Assembly: GCA_036477795.1 (NCBI GenBank)
Contig: JAZGDL010000220.1
Span: forward strand, 1-8,521
Direction of reading: 5' to 3'
DNA: 8,521 bases
DNA from: JAZGDL01 sp036477795
GTDB lineage: Bacteria; Planctomycetota; Phycisphaerae; UBA1845
A program made the position numbers and the translations under genes. A model generated the notes under the pieces. It saw nothing but the letters and a program-made list of their open reading frames with translations. It was not told where the DNA came from and made no database searches. Every line of letters starts with the position of its first letter. Position 1 is the first letter of the stretch. Positions 1 through 6,416 of this stretch are shown one piece after another.

Positions 1-256
1 CGTGCAGCCGTCGCCGGAAGTCCTGGAGGGAATGGCCCAGGCGGCGCGAGAGGTATCCGGCGTCAAGCGGGTGGAGAAGGTCTTGGCCCGGAAGGTCGGC
101 ACCGGCTATCTGGCCGACATGCACATCGAAGTGGATGGGGCTATATCGGTGCGCGAGGGGCACAATCTGGCCCATCTGGTCAAGGACGTGGTCCGCTCGC
201 ACAACCCCAGCGTGGTCGACGTACTGATCCATATCGAACCTTACAACGCAAAGTAG
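1..256 (+). CDS. Cation diffusion facilitator (CDF) metal efflux protein, C-terminal fragment
   Basis: The last 84 residues of a gene entering from the left edge; the reading frame starts at base 2 and ends with TAG at 254-256. It matches the cytoplasmic dimerisation domain (ZT_dimer type) of CDF transporters: the pattern GVKRVEKVLARKVG, then LADMHIEVDG, then REGHNLAHLV, and the terminal VLIHIEPY. In this family the domain has a ferredoxin-like alpha-beta fold that binds regulatory metal ions and drives dimerisation; the histidines at 122-124 (DMHIE) and 230-232 (IHIEP) fall where family members carry metal ligands. The transmembrane part with the transport site is outside the window, so the metal (Zn, Fe, Mn, Co or Cd) cannot be told. 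The GTG at 2-4 is an internal valine codon, not a start. The next gene begins 14 bp downstream on the same strand, so the two may be cotranscribed. Confidence 0.85.
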   Translation, partial: VQPSPEVLEGMAQAAREVSGVKRVEKVLARKVGTGYLADMHIEVDGAISVREGHNLAHLVKDVVRSHNPSVVDVLIHIEPYNAK

Positions 257-270
257 AGCGCTTGTAGAGC

Positions 271-2538
271 ATGGCCCGGAGCATCGAAGCCGTCTGTCTT
301 TTCCTGCTGCTGGCGGTGGTGGGTCTGCGGCCGCTGATCGCCGAGCGATACGACTCGACCACGCTGGAGATGACCCGGGCGCTGGGCCTGGTGGAAGAGG
401 CATCGCCGACGACGACCTTGCTCATCGACGGGGTGATCATGCTCGCGGCGGTGGGCTGGCTCCTCGCTCGGGCGCTGAGCGGCGACCGCAGCTACCGACG
501 GTGCGGCATCGAGTGGGGGGCGTTGATCATCCTTTTGACGGCGGTGGTGTCGTGCGTGGCTGCGGGTCAACAGCGCCTGGCGGTCAACGGGGCCCTCGAC
601 TGGTTGTGTTGCATTCTCCTTGCCGTGGTGTTGGTGCAATTGCTGCGCGACCGCTGGCGGATACGTCTGGCGTTGTGCGTGGTGCTGGCTTCGGGTGTTG
701 CCCAAGCCGTGGCATGCTTTCATCAGGTGCACTATTCGTTCGAAGAGACCGAAGCGCTCTATCAGGAGCAGCGAGCGGATATCTGGTCCCGCCAGAACGT
801 ACCGCTGGACTCTGCACAAGTGGAACTGTTCGAGAACCGGATGCACTCGCGCGAGGCATTCGGCTACCTCTCGCACAGCAACGTCGCCGGGGCGTACCTG
901 GTGCTGTGTGGTTTGACGGCCGCGGGCCTGGGGCTGGCCAGGTGGAAAGCGGGGGCTACTGCTGCGGTCCGAGCGACGAGCCTGGTCGGTTTTCTGGTTG
1001 CAGCCGTGGTGTTGGCAGCGGCCATGCTGACGCATAGTCGTGGAGCACTGGCGGGCGGAGCAGTGGCAGCCGGTCTTTGCCTGTTTCGGTTGGTGTACGA
1101 CAACGTCTGCCGGCGTCACGCCCGGGCCTTGTTTCGATACGGCTGGGCGGCGTTGATCCTGGTCGGCGTCGCTGTTGTGGGGCATGGTCTGTATCATGGC
1201 TCGTTGCCCGGCCGGTCGCTGAGCTTTCGATGGCACTACTGGACCGCGTCCGCCCAAATGGTGTCCGACCACCCCTGGACCGGCGTCGGCAGCGGAAACT
1301 TCGGGCGTCATTATCTGCAATACAAACCGATCGCGAGCCCGGAGGAGGTGACCAACCCGCACAACTTCGTGGTCAGCGCCGCCGCGGAATGGGGCCTGGC
1401 CGGTGCGTTGGGCGTATTGATGATGCTCTATGGTGCGTCGCGGGTGATCTGCCTCGGCGGCCAAGCCGCGACCGTCAGGGAGCGGGCACGACCTTCCGAA
1501 CCGCGACCGTCAGGAGGCAGCCGCGCGGACTGGCCCTCGCCTTCCAGGGCGAAGATGTTCGGCTCGGGCCTGCTGCTGGCCGGCATGATCTTCCTGGTTC
1601 GAGTGCCCTTGCTGGGCAGCGACGATCCATACCATCTTTATTTTGAAACCATGCTGCCGCTGTTGTCCTGGGCGGCGACTTTCAGCCTGTTGATTATTGC
1701 CCCGATCGGTAGTATCGCGACACTTATCACGGTCATGGGATTTGCCCTGGTGGGCTTTCTCCTTCAGGACACCATCAACATCGCCACGTCGGTGCCGCCC
1801 GCGCTGACCACCGTGTGGGCATGCTTCAGCATCGTGGTCGCGGCGCGATACGGGGAAGAAGAATCCGCACCTTCACGCCGGATCGCCGCTCCAATCGCAG
1901 CCGTGTGCATCGCTGGCGTTCTGTTGTCGGCGTGTGCCGCGGGCATCATAGTCCCGGCGGCGCGGGCCAATGCCGACTTGCAGGACGCACGACGCGCCGA
2001 TTCGCCGACCGCCGCCCTGGCTCTTTACGACCGCGCCGCCGATCTGGACACCTGGGACTCGACCGCACTGTTCGAGGCCACACGACTGCTGCGCGGCTTA
2101 GCCATTAACGGGCCGGAACCCAAACAAGCGATCGACCAGGCCATTCGTCGCATCGACACCGCCATCGAACGCGACCGGTTCAATATCCGGCTTCACCGCG
2201 AAAAGAACCGGTGCTACAGCTTCCGCGCGGGCATCACCAAGAGCGAAGACGACCTCACCGCGGCGATAGCGGCGGCTGGCATGGTCTTCCAGCTCTATCC
2301 CAGCGACCCAGCCAGCCACGTCCTGCTGGCCGACGCCTGGGCGGCACGTGGATTGGCAAAACTGGATGGCAGGGATATCAACCAGGCCATCGGGCACTAC
2401 GAAAAAGCTCTGGGGATCGACGATGCCCGGCCCGAATGGGAAGTGGTTCGCCGCCTTCGGCCGGCTGAGCGGCAAGCCCTGGCGTCCAGAATCGAAGCCC
2501 TTCGATCAGCGGCGGAGACGACCACCAATCAACCGTGA
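271..2538 (+). CDS. O-antigen ligase/polymerase-like membrane protein with C-terminal TPR region
   Basis: A 755-residue polytopic inner-membrane protein. About twelve hydrophobic segments are visible between residues 5 and 560. The O-antigen ligase (WaaL/Wzy_C) signature is present: HSRGALAGG at 255-263, then a large loop with GVGSGNFGRHYLQYK (338-352) and NPHNFVVSAAAEWGLAG (362-378). In the family, the Arg and His of these loops are needed to transfer or polymerise lipid-linked glycans at the periplasmic face. Residues about 565-755 are soluble and alpha-helical with TPR-like units (AALALYDRAADLD; QAIGHYEKALGID), a fusion also seen in other WaaL-like proteins. No glycosyltransferase neighbours are visible, so ligase, polymerase and protein O-glycan ligase remain open. 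Start ATG 271 directly precedes the first membrane segment; its ribosome binding site is weak (GTAGAG). The cytoplasmic loop at residues 398-428 is Arg/Pro/Ser-rich and coincides with a nucleotide repeat (1464-1553). Confidence 0.82.
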   Translation: MARSIEAVCLFLLLAVVGLRPLIAERYDSTTLEMTRALGLVEEASPTTTLLIDGVIMLAAVGWLLARALSGDRSYRRCGIEWGALIILLTAVVSCVAAGQQRLAVNGALDWLCCILLAVVLVQLLRDRWRIRLALCVVLASGVAQAVACFHQVHYSFEETEALYQEQRADIWSRQNVPLDSAQVELFENRMHSREAFGYLSHSNVAGAYLVLCGLTAAGLGLARWKAGATAAVRATSLVGFLVAAVVLAAAMLTHSRGALAGGAVAAGLCLFRLVYDNVCRRHARALFRYGWAALILVGVAVVGHGLYHGSLPGRSLSFRWHYWTASAQMVSDHPWTGVGSGNFGRHYLQYKPIASPEEVTNPHNFVVSAAAEWGLAGALGVLMMLYGASRVICLGGQAATVRERARPSEPRPSGGSRADWPSPSRAKMFGSGLLLAGMIFLVRVPLLGSDDPYHLYFETMLPLLSWAATFSLLIIAPIGSIATLITVMGFALVGFLLQDTINIATSVPPALTTVWACFSIVVAARYGEEESAPSRRIAAPIAAVCIAGVLLSACAAGIIVPAARANADLQDARRADSPTAALALYDRAADLDTWDSTALFEATRLLRGLAINGPEPKQAIDQAIRRIDTAIERDRFNIRLHREKNRCYSFRAGITKSEDDLTAAIAAAGMVFQLYPSDPASHVLLADAWAARGLAKLDGRDINQAIGHYEKALGIDDARPEWEVVRRLRPAERQALASRIEALRSAAETTTNQP
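1464..1553 (+). repeat. Repeat-derived insert inside the ligase-like gene
   Basis: The 14-mer CCGCGACCGTCAGG occurs at 1466-1479 and again at 1501-1514, 35 bp apart. The first copy sits in a 22-base unit (1464-1485) that recurs with 20/22 identity in the non-coding region at 6481-6502. The unit can fold as a short hairpin with CCGC and GCGG arms. The segment ends with a further small dyad around GCCCT...AGGGC (1531-1549). It encodes the polar loop QAATVRERARPSEPRPSG and following residues between two membrane segments and stays in frame. Confidence 0.65.
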
Positions 2539-2741
2539 GGTGCAAAACGAGATCCTTCGGGCTGGGTGGCCCACCTCCTTTGGAGGTGGGGGAGGCGATG
2601 ATCGTCGCGAATAGCATAACCATATTTGCAGGATCCGCTGTGCGGACCAGATGGGGTGCGAATCCGAGCGTATGTCATCGTCTCCCCCATGTCCAGAGGA
2701 CATGGGCCACCCGACGTGAGGTACGGACCGAGATCCTTCGG
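2535..2741. repeat. Pair of 26-bp imperfect direct repeats bracketing an inverted hairpin pair
   Basis: GTGAGGT, then six variable bases, then CGAGATCCTTCGG, occurs at 2535-2560 and again at 2716-2741; 22 of 26 positions agree. The left copy contains the TGA stop codon (2536-2538) of the ligase-like gene. A degenerate inverse-strand match (CGAGATCGTTC) lies at 5306-5319 in the convergent gap. The two copies flank the inverted hairpins at 2564-2601 and 2675-2712, so the whole unit is about 207 bp. Confidence 0.7.
2564..2712. repeat. Two inverted copies of a 38-bp hairpin repeat with compensatory stem changes
   Basis: Positions 2564-2601 match the reverse complement of 2675-2712 at 32 of 38 bases. 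Each copy holds a perfect 9-bp stem with a 3-nt loop: CCCACCTCC/GGAGGTGGG at 2570-2590 and CCCATGTCC/GGACATGGG at 2686-2706. Four of the six differences fall as two base-pair swaps that keep the stem intact (C-G to T-A and C-G to G-C). The flank GGGTGG and the tail GGGGGAG.CGATGA are shared. No U-run follows either stem, so a standard intrinsic terminator is not indicated, although the left hairpin lies just after the ligase-like gene. No coding sequence lies between the copies. Confidence 0.75.
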
Positions 2742-2906
2742 ATGATCTTCCGGGAGACCGAGAAGGGATTTTAATAAGGGTCCGGCGTGACCTTGCGCTG
2801 TAGCGTTGGTATGAGTCCTGCCCGCTGGGGCGATTGTGCGAACATTGCAAAAAACAGTATGTGCGCACTTGACCGGGCACTTGGCCAACGCACCAATGGC
2901 ATATAC

Positions 2907-2922
2907 GGGTGGGTCGCCACCC
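2907..2922 (+). promoter_or_regulatory. Small hairpin in the leader of the beta-propeller gene
   Basis: GGGTGG (2907-2912) pairs perfectly with CCACCC (2917-2922) across a GTCG tetraloop, 42 bp before the start codon. It could be a 5' leader stem or a leftover repeat fragment; no function is shown. Confidence 0.35.
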
Positions 2923-2949
2923 CAAGGACATCGGATTTCCGCTTAAATA

Positions 2950-2962
2950 TGGAGGACCTCCA
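2950..2962 (+). promoter_or_regulatory. Ribosome binding site embedded in a palindrome
   Basis: GGAGG at 2951-2955 is a strong Shine-Dalgarno sequence 9 nt before ATG 2965 and fixes that start. It forms the left arm of TGGAGGACCTCCA, a perfect 13-nt palindrome around A2956. In RNA the arms could pair as a 5-bp stem with a GAC loop and hide the site. Confidence 0.6.
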
Positions 2963-2964
2963 CC

Positions 2965-5247
2965 ATGCGTCGCTGCCTGCTGGTTTTGATACCACTATCG
3001 CTGATCTACGGTTGTGAATCGCTGCCGGGCCTCTTGTCGTTTCTCAATGATCTAACTTTCAACCACCATGACAACGAAACCGGGGCCGCTCGGATCAGGG
3101 CTTTTGAATCGGAGGACGAATTCGCCGAATACTTCGCTAGCCGGTTCAATGAGCGGAATGACCGGTTCCGTGGTTTTGGCGGGTTCGATCTGTTGTTCGA
3201 GCCACTGGCCCTTGACGATGTGAGTTTCGAGTCAATAGCGGACGGCGGGGCCGGTGCGGCACCTCCTCCGACGGGCGCCGGCGACCAGGTGGCCCCAAAC
3301 ACCGCCGGCGACTTCTCTCAGACGACCATCCAAGAGCAAGGCGTCGACGAGGCTGACGTGGTTAAAACGGATGGAACCAATATCTACATTATAAGCGGCG
3401 ATCGGCTGCGTATCGTGCGGGCCTCTCCCGCGGAGCAACTTGCCTCGGCGGGCGAAGTTACTCTGGAGGGAAACGGACGAGAGCTCTACCTGCACGGTAA
3501 AACCGTGATGGCCCTGTCCGAGACTTTCGGAGGATTCTTCTTCGGCGGCGGCATCCTCGAAGGTCCGGTGCCGGTGGATTCCCTCGAAGAGCAGGTGCCG
3601 GTGGATGTCAGGGACGAAGCCAGCGGATTGGAATCCGTGGGATCCCCCGTCGTGCCACAGTTTGACGGCCCCAGGACCATCGTGACCTTGATCGACGCCT
3701 CCTCACCGGAGTCGCCGCAGATTCTGTCGACGACCAAATTCGATGGAACGGTCACCGCCAGCCGACTGATCGGCGGCGTACTGCACCTGGTGCTGGCCAA
3801 TTACCAACGCTTCTACTACGAGCCTGTTCCCCTGATCGGGCGAGGGGCCGTCGAGGTCTCACCGGCCGATGCGGAGTCCTTGCTGCCGCGCTTCGAGCGC
3901 GTGGATGCCTCGGGCACCCAATCCAGCGGCCCGGCACTGACCTGGAGCGATTTGTACCGACCGGATGATCCCGATGGGTTCGGCGTTGTCACCGTGGTCA
4001 GCATGGACGTTGCCAGCGGCGACTTCAACACGGTCGGGATTGTGGCGGAGCCGGGGCTGGTCTATTCCTCGCGCACGGCGCTCTACCTGACCGACACCAA
4101 CTATGACTTCTTCGGCAACACCCGAGAAACCACGGATATTTACAAGCTGGCCTACGGCGACGGCACTGGCGGGCAAGGCATCAGTGGCACCCGCGCCACT
4201 CCGGTCGCTTCGGGCACGGTCCCGGGCCGGATTCTCAACCAGTATTCGATGGGTGAGCATAACGGCTATCTCCGCGTGGCCACCACGGTCGGCCCCACCT
4301 TCACGCCGTTCGGAGGGGGCACTGAATCGTCAAACGGTGTCTACGTGCTCGAAGAAGCAGCCGGCGAACTCCGGGTGGTAGGGAGCGTTGAGAACATAGC
4401 CCCGCGCGAGACCATTCAAGCCTGCCGGTTCGTGGGCGATCGCGGTTACGTGGTCACCTTCGAGCAGATTGACCCGCTGTTCACTTTGGACCTGAGCAAC
4501 CCCAACGATCCGGTCATTGTGGGCGAGCTGAAAGTGCCGGGGTTCTCCACCTATGTGGTTGAGATGGATTCAGATCATCTGCTGACCGTGGGGCAGCATA
4601 TTCCCGAGAATGGGCCGTTCTTTGGCAACTGGGGTGTGCAGCTTTCCATCTTTGATATCTCAGACTTCAGCAACCCTGTCTTGAAACATAACGTGGTGCT
4701 TGGCGAATCGACCGGCGCTAGTTCCGAGGCCCTTCACAACCCTAAGGCGTTCACCTATTTCGCTGAGAGGGGCCTGGTGGCGCTGCCCGTTTCCATTTTC
4801 TCAGGCCCGTTCTTTTTTGGAGATTTCGATCTTGAACCCGTTGAACCCGGCAGGCCGGAGGAATCGGTCGACGTTGTGGATGCGGACGAACCGATCGATG
4901 TCGTGGTGCAGGACGAACCGATCGATATTGCAGAGCCCTTTGTACCGGATGGCTTTGACGGGCTGGTTGTCTACAGCATTTCGGCCCAAGACGGGTTCAG
5001 AGAGTTGGGACGCATCAGCACCCGCTTCGAGCAGGCCGGTTTCTATTGGAACTCGTTCACCCGCGGCGTGTTCATCGGCGAGGATGTGTTCGCGGTAACC
5101 GACAACGGCGTCGTGGCTGCCCCGATTGTCGACATTCAAAACATAGCTTATGAGTTGCTTCTCGGTCCGCCCGACGGTTTCGGTGCGTCGTCGCCCGGCG
5201 ACGTCGGTGCTTTGCCGGGTGTGGCGGATGTGGGACAGGCTTTCTAG
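2965..5247 (+). CDS. Secreted beta-propeller domain lipoprotein (COG4880 / Beta_propel type)
   Basis: 760 residues. The N-terminus MRRCLLVLIPLSLIYGC is a short lipoprotein signal peptide with a lipobox-like end and a lipidation Cys at residue 17, so export and membrane anchoring are expected. The family hallmark is clear: TTIQEQGVDEADVVKTDG at 120-137 followed by NIYIISGDRLRIV, then blades such as GYVVTFEQIDPLFTLDLSNP (494-513) and STYVVEMDSDHLLTVGQ. This architecture defines the poorly characterised secreted proteins with a beta-propeller distantly related to WD40 repeats; no enzymatic motif is seen and a binding or scaffold role is only inferred. An acidic linker at about 630-655 and a loop at about 198-216 each contain a 9-residue tandem duplication. 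Start ATG 2965 has a strong GGAGG nine bases upstream. The last five codons and the stop lie inside a palindromic repeat (5230-5281). The gene converges on the hemerythrin gene. Confidence 0.85.
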   Translation: MRRCLLVLIPLSLIYGCESLPGLLSFLNDLTFNHHDNETGAARIRAFESEDEFAEYFASRFNERNDRFRGFGGFDLLFEPLALDDVSFESIADGGAGAAPPPTGAGDQVAPNTAGDFSQTTIQEQGVDEADVVKTDGTNIYIISGDRLRIVRASPAEQLASAGEVTLEGNGRELYLHGKTVMALSETFGGFFFGGGILEGPVPVDSLEEQVPVDVRDEASGLESVGSPVVPQFDGPRTIVTLIDASSPESPQILSTTKFDGTVTASRLIGGVLHLVLANYQRFYYEPVPLIGRGAVEVSPADAESLLPRFERVDASGTQSSGPALTWSDLYRPDDPDGFGVVTVVSMDVASGDFNTVGIVAEPGLVYSSRTALYLTDTNYDFFGNTRETTDIYKLAYGDGTGGQGISGTRATPVASGTVPGRILNQYSMGEHNGYLRVATTVGPTFTPFGGGTESSNGVYVLEEAAGELRVVGSVENIAPRETIQACRFVGDRGYVVTFEQIDPLFTLDLSNPNDPVIVGELKVPGFSTYVVEMDSDHLLTVGQHIPENGPFFGNWGVQLSIFDISDFSNPVLKHNVVLGESTGASSEALHNPKAFTYFAERGLVALPVSIFSGPFFFGDFDLEPVEPGRPEESVDVVDADEPIDVVVQDEPIDIAEPFVPDGFDGLVVYSISAQDGFRELGRISTRFEQAGFYWNSFTRGVFIGEDVFAVTDNGVVAAPIVDIQNIAYELLLGPPDGFGASSPGDVGALPGVADVGQAF
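3567..3606 (+). repeat. 27-bp-period internal duplication in the beta-propeller gene (first loop)
   Basis: GGTGCCGGTGGAT occurs at 3567-3579 and again at 3594-3606, exactly 27 bp (nine codons) apart. It gives the protein repeat VPVDSLEEQVPVDV in an acidic loop between propeller strands. Confidence 0.7.
4884..4926 (+). repeat. 27-bp-period internal duplication in the beta-propeller gene (acidic linker)
   Basis: GGACGAACCGATCGAT occurs identically at 4884-4899 and 4911-4926, again with a 27-bp period. It encodes DEPIDVVVQDEPIDI within a strongly acidic linker. Confidence 0.75.
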
Positions 5248-5281
5248 CCTGTCATTTGACCGGCTGGAAAGCCGGTCCCAC
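5230..5281. repeat. 52-bp double-hairpin palindromic element over the beta-propeller stop codon
   Basis: GACAGGCT (5234-5241) pairs with AGCCTGTC (5246-5253) around a TTCT loop. GACCGGCT (5258-5265) pairs with AGCCGGTC (5270-5277) around GGAA. The outer ends GTGGGAC (5230-5236) and GTCCCAC (5275-5281) are also inverted repeats, so the whole unit is a near-palindrome. The stop codon TAG (5245-5247) sits at the first loop. It lies between convergent genes and may help end transcription from either side, but lacks a T-run. Confidence 0.75.
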
Positions 5282-5335
5282 AGCGTGGTCATCGATTTCC
5301 CGTAGGAACGATCTCGGTCGGCAGAACGGGTGGGC

Positions 5336-5944
5336 TCAGGCTGGGGGCCAGCGCTGTTCCAGTTCATCGGCGATCCGCTCCAGCTCTTCGCGTTTTTTGC
5401 CCCCGAATGACCGGCAGCCCGCCTCGCAGAATCGGCTGCACAGAGTTGACTGATCCTGGTCCGTCATCACTCGGTCGCCCATGTTGAATAGTATGTTGTC
5501 CTCTTTGAGTATGTGGTCGCTCAACAGCTCGATGTATTGATGGGCTGCGTTGTGAAACCGCTGACGGGCGTCGGGCTCATGCCGCCGGTGGGCTTCCAGG
5601 GCCTCGCCCATGTCCCTGGTGTGCCCCCGGGCGAGCTGGTGCTCCTGCAACATCACGCCGATGGGCCCACCGTCACGCGGAATACCACGCGACTCGAGCA
5701 TGGGGAAGAGCAGATCCTCCTCTTTGGCGTGATGGCAGGCGTCGGCGAAGAGCCGAAAGAACTCGACACAGCGCTGCAGCGCGTCGGCTTCAAATCCTTC
5801 TCCGCTTTGGGACCGACTGACGAGTCGTTCCAACACACCGATCACGCGCACAATGACCCGGTGTTCAGCCCGCAACACTGCCGACGGCATCTGGTCGGAG
5901 ATCGGTTGGGGGCCTTGTGCCCCTTCACGCCGGCTACCCGGCAT
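5336..5944 (-). CDS. Hemerythrin (HHE) domain protein with a C-terminal cysteine triad
   Basis: A 202-residue cytoplasmic protein, distal gene of an operon with the Rrf2 regulator. Its four-helix hemerythrin-like domain shows candidate di-iron ligands in order: H28 (RAEHRVI), H72 and E76 (ACHHAKEEDLLFP), H102 (LQEHQLARG), H144 and E148 (LSDHILKEDNILF). Family members bind O2 or NO or handle iron; YtfE/RIC-type proteins repair Fe-S clusters after nitrosative damage. After the domain comes CSRFCEAGC (169-177), three cysteines at four-residue spacing, then a helical tail. Start ATG 5944 is chosen because GAGGGA lies about six bases upstream and the frame beyond it is only a shadow of the Rrf2 gene; M19 (MPSAVL) is a possible later start. 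The start overlaps the end of the Rrf2 gene by 11 bp, suggesting translational coupling. O2 sensing, NO detoxification and iron storage all remain possible. Confidence 0.85.
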   Translation of the reverse strand: MPGSRREGAQGPQPISDQMPSAVLRAEHRVIVRVIGVLERLVSRSQSGEGFEADALQRCVEFFRLFADACHHAKEEDLLFPMLESRGIPRDGGPIGVMLQEHQLARGHTRDMGEALEAHRRHEPDARQRFHNAAHQYIELLSDHILKEDNILFNMGDRVMTDQDQSTLCSRFCEAGCRSFGGKKREELERIADELEQRWPPA

Positions 5945-6359
5945 GCGCTTTCCCTCGTTTCCGCGCGGGCAGGGACGCCTGGTGCACGGAAGTCCCCTTG
6001 AGAAAACGCTTCTCCGCGTCCACGACTTTCTTCCACGCCCGATGTGCCTGGCAAGGATTCTCGTCGCTGCACTCCTTGTTCTCGAACGGACATCGTCGGC
6101 GATCGAAACGCTCGAAGGGCGACAGCACGTCGAACAACATGGTCGCCTTGGGCGAACGTCGAAGCTGGAATCCGCCGGTTCTGCCGGGCGACGACTCCAA
6201 CACCCCGAAACGAACCAGGTCGCCGAGGACCTTGGAAAGGTACTTCGCCGGGACACCTGCCTGCTGGGCGATATGCCAGCCTGGAATGGGCCACTCCTTC
6301 TCGTGCTGGGCTAGATACACAAGGGCCCGAAGGGCGTATTGGCTGGTCAAGGTCAGCAT
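5934..6359 (-). CDS. Rrf2-family transcriptional regulator with Fe-S-type cysteines
   Basis: A 141-residue DNA-binding regulator. The N-terminus MLTLTSQYALRALVYLA is the typical Rrf2 first helix. The winged helix follows (IAQQAGVPAKYLSKVLGDL at 30-48, wing GRTGGFQL at 59-66). C90, C97 and C103 form a CX6CX5C triad close to the CX5CX5C ligands of the Fe-S regulators IscR and NsrR, so a labile cluster that senses NO, O2 or iron is likely but unproven. The C-terminal 15 or so residues are basic and overlap the hemerythrin ribosome binding site and start. Start ATG 6359 matches the family N-terminus; no good Shine-Dalgarno precedes it. A sigma-70-like promoter lies just upstream. Pairing with a hemerythrin gene recalls NsrR-type control of NO-response genes, and autoregulation is the usual pattern. 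An NsrR name is not justified from sequence alone. Confidence 0.87.
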   Translation of the reverse strand: MLTLTSQYALRALVYLAQHEKEWPIPGWHIAQQAGVPAKYLSKVLGDLVRFGVLESSPGRTGGFQLRRSPKATMLFDVLSPFERFDRRRCPFENKECSDENPCQAHRAWKKVVDAEKRFLKGTSVHQASLPARKRGKAHAG

Positions 6360-6388
6360 GGGGATCCCGGAATATCCATACAGCTACC

Positions 6389-6416
6389 CATATATGTCCT
6401 TAACCCCGCTTGTCAA
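6389..6416 (-). promoter_or_regulatory. Sigma-70-like promoter of the rrf2-hemerythrin operon
   Basis: On the minus strand, a perfect TTGACA -35 (complement of 6411-6416) is followed after 16 bp by TATATG (complement of 6389-6394), 29 bp before the ATG. The -35 lies inside the palindrome CTTGTCAAG (6409-6417) and the -10 inside CATATATG (6389-6396). Either dyad could be part of an operator, and the site would suit autorepression by the Rrf2 protein; that is inference. Confidence 0.6.

Larger units (their letters stand above)
2539..2964. other. Non-coding region between the ligase-like gene and the beta-propeller gene
   Basis: 426 bp without a credible gene on either strand. The left half (to about 2741) is the repeat unit. 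The right half (2742-2964) should carry the promoter of the downstream lipoprotein gene; I see no convincing -35/-10 pair, only AT-rich stretches such as CATATA (2900-2905) and TTAAAT (2943-2948). A 6-bp hairpin, GGGTGG/CCACCC with loop GTCG, lies at 2907-2922 in the probable leader. No riboswitch signature was recognised. Confidence 0.6.

Noticed and set aside
241..1464. Long minus-strand open frame (about 407 codons) opposite the ligase-like gene
   Set aside because: Rich in Gln, His, Arg and Pro with no domain signature; it is the antisense shadow of a GC-rich membrane-protein gene.
2535..2741. Possible CRISPR array
   Set aside because: Only two direct repeats, imperfect, with an inverted structured core rather than uniform spacers, and no cas genes.
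2869..2907. Possible sigma-70 or sigma-54 promoter before the lipoprotein gene
   Set aside because: TTGACC is 26-27 bp from the nearest TATA-like box, and no GG-N10-GC pair fits, so no promoter is claimed.
2780..2960. Riboswitch in the lipoprotein leader
   Set aside because: No recognisable core of known classes such as cyclic-di-GMP or cobalamin; only a short isolated hairpin.
2787..3017. Small plus-strand frame overlapping the lipoprotein start
   Set aside because: No domain, poor ribosome binding site, and it runs out of frame into a confident gene.
5230..5281. Intrinsic terminator
   Set aside because: The stems are good, but no T-run follows on either strand. It is better described as a palindromic repeat that might still aid termination.
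5945..6256. Upstream extension of the hemerythrin reading frame by 104 codons
   Set aside because: The added residues are the out-of-frame shadow of the Rrf2 gene. A good ribosome binding site before ATG 5944 fits the hemerythrin start.
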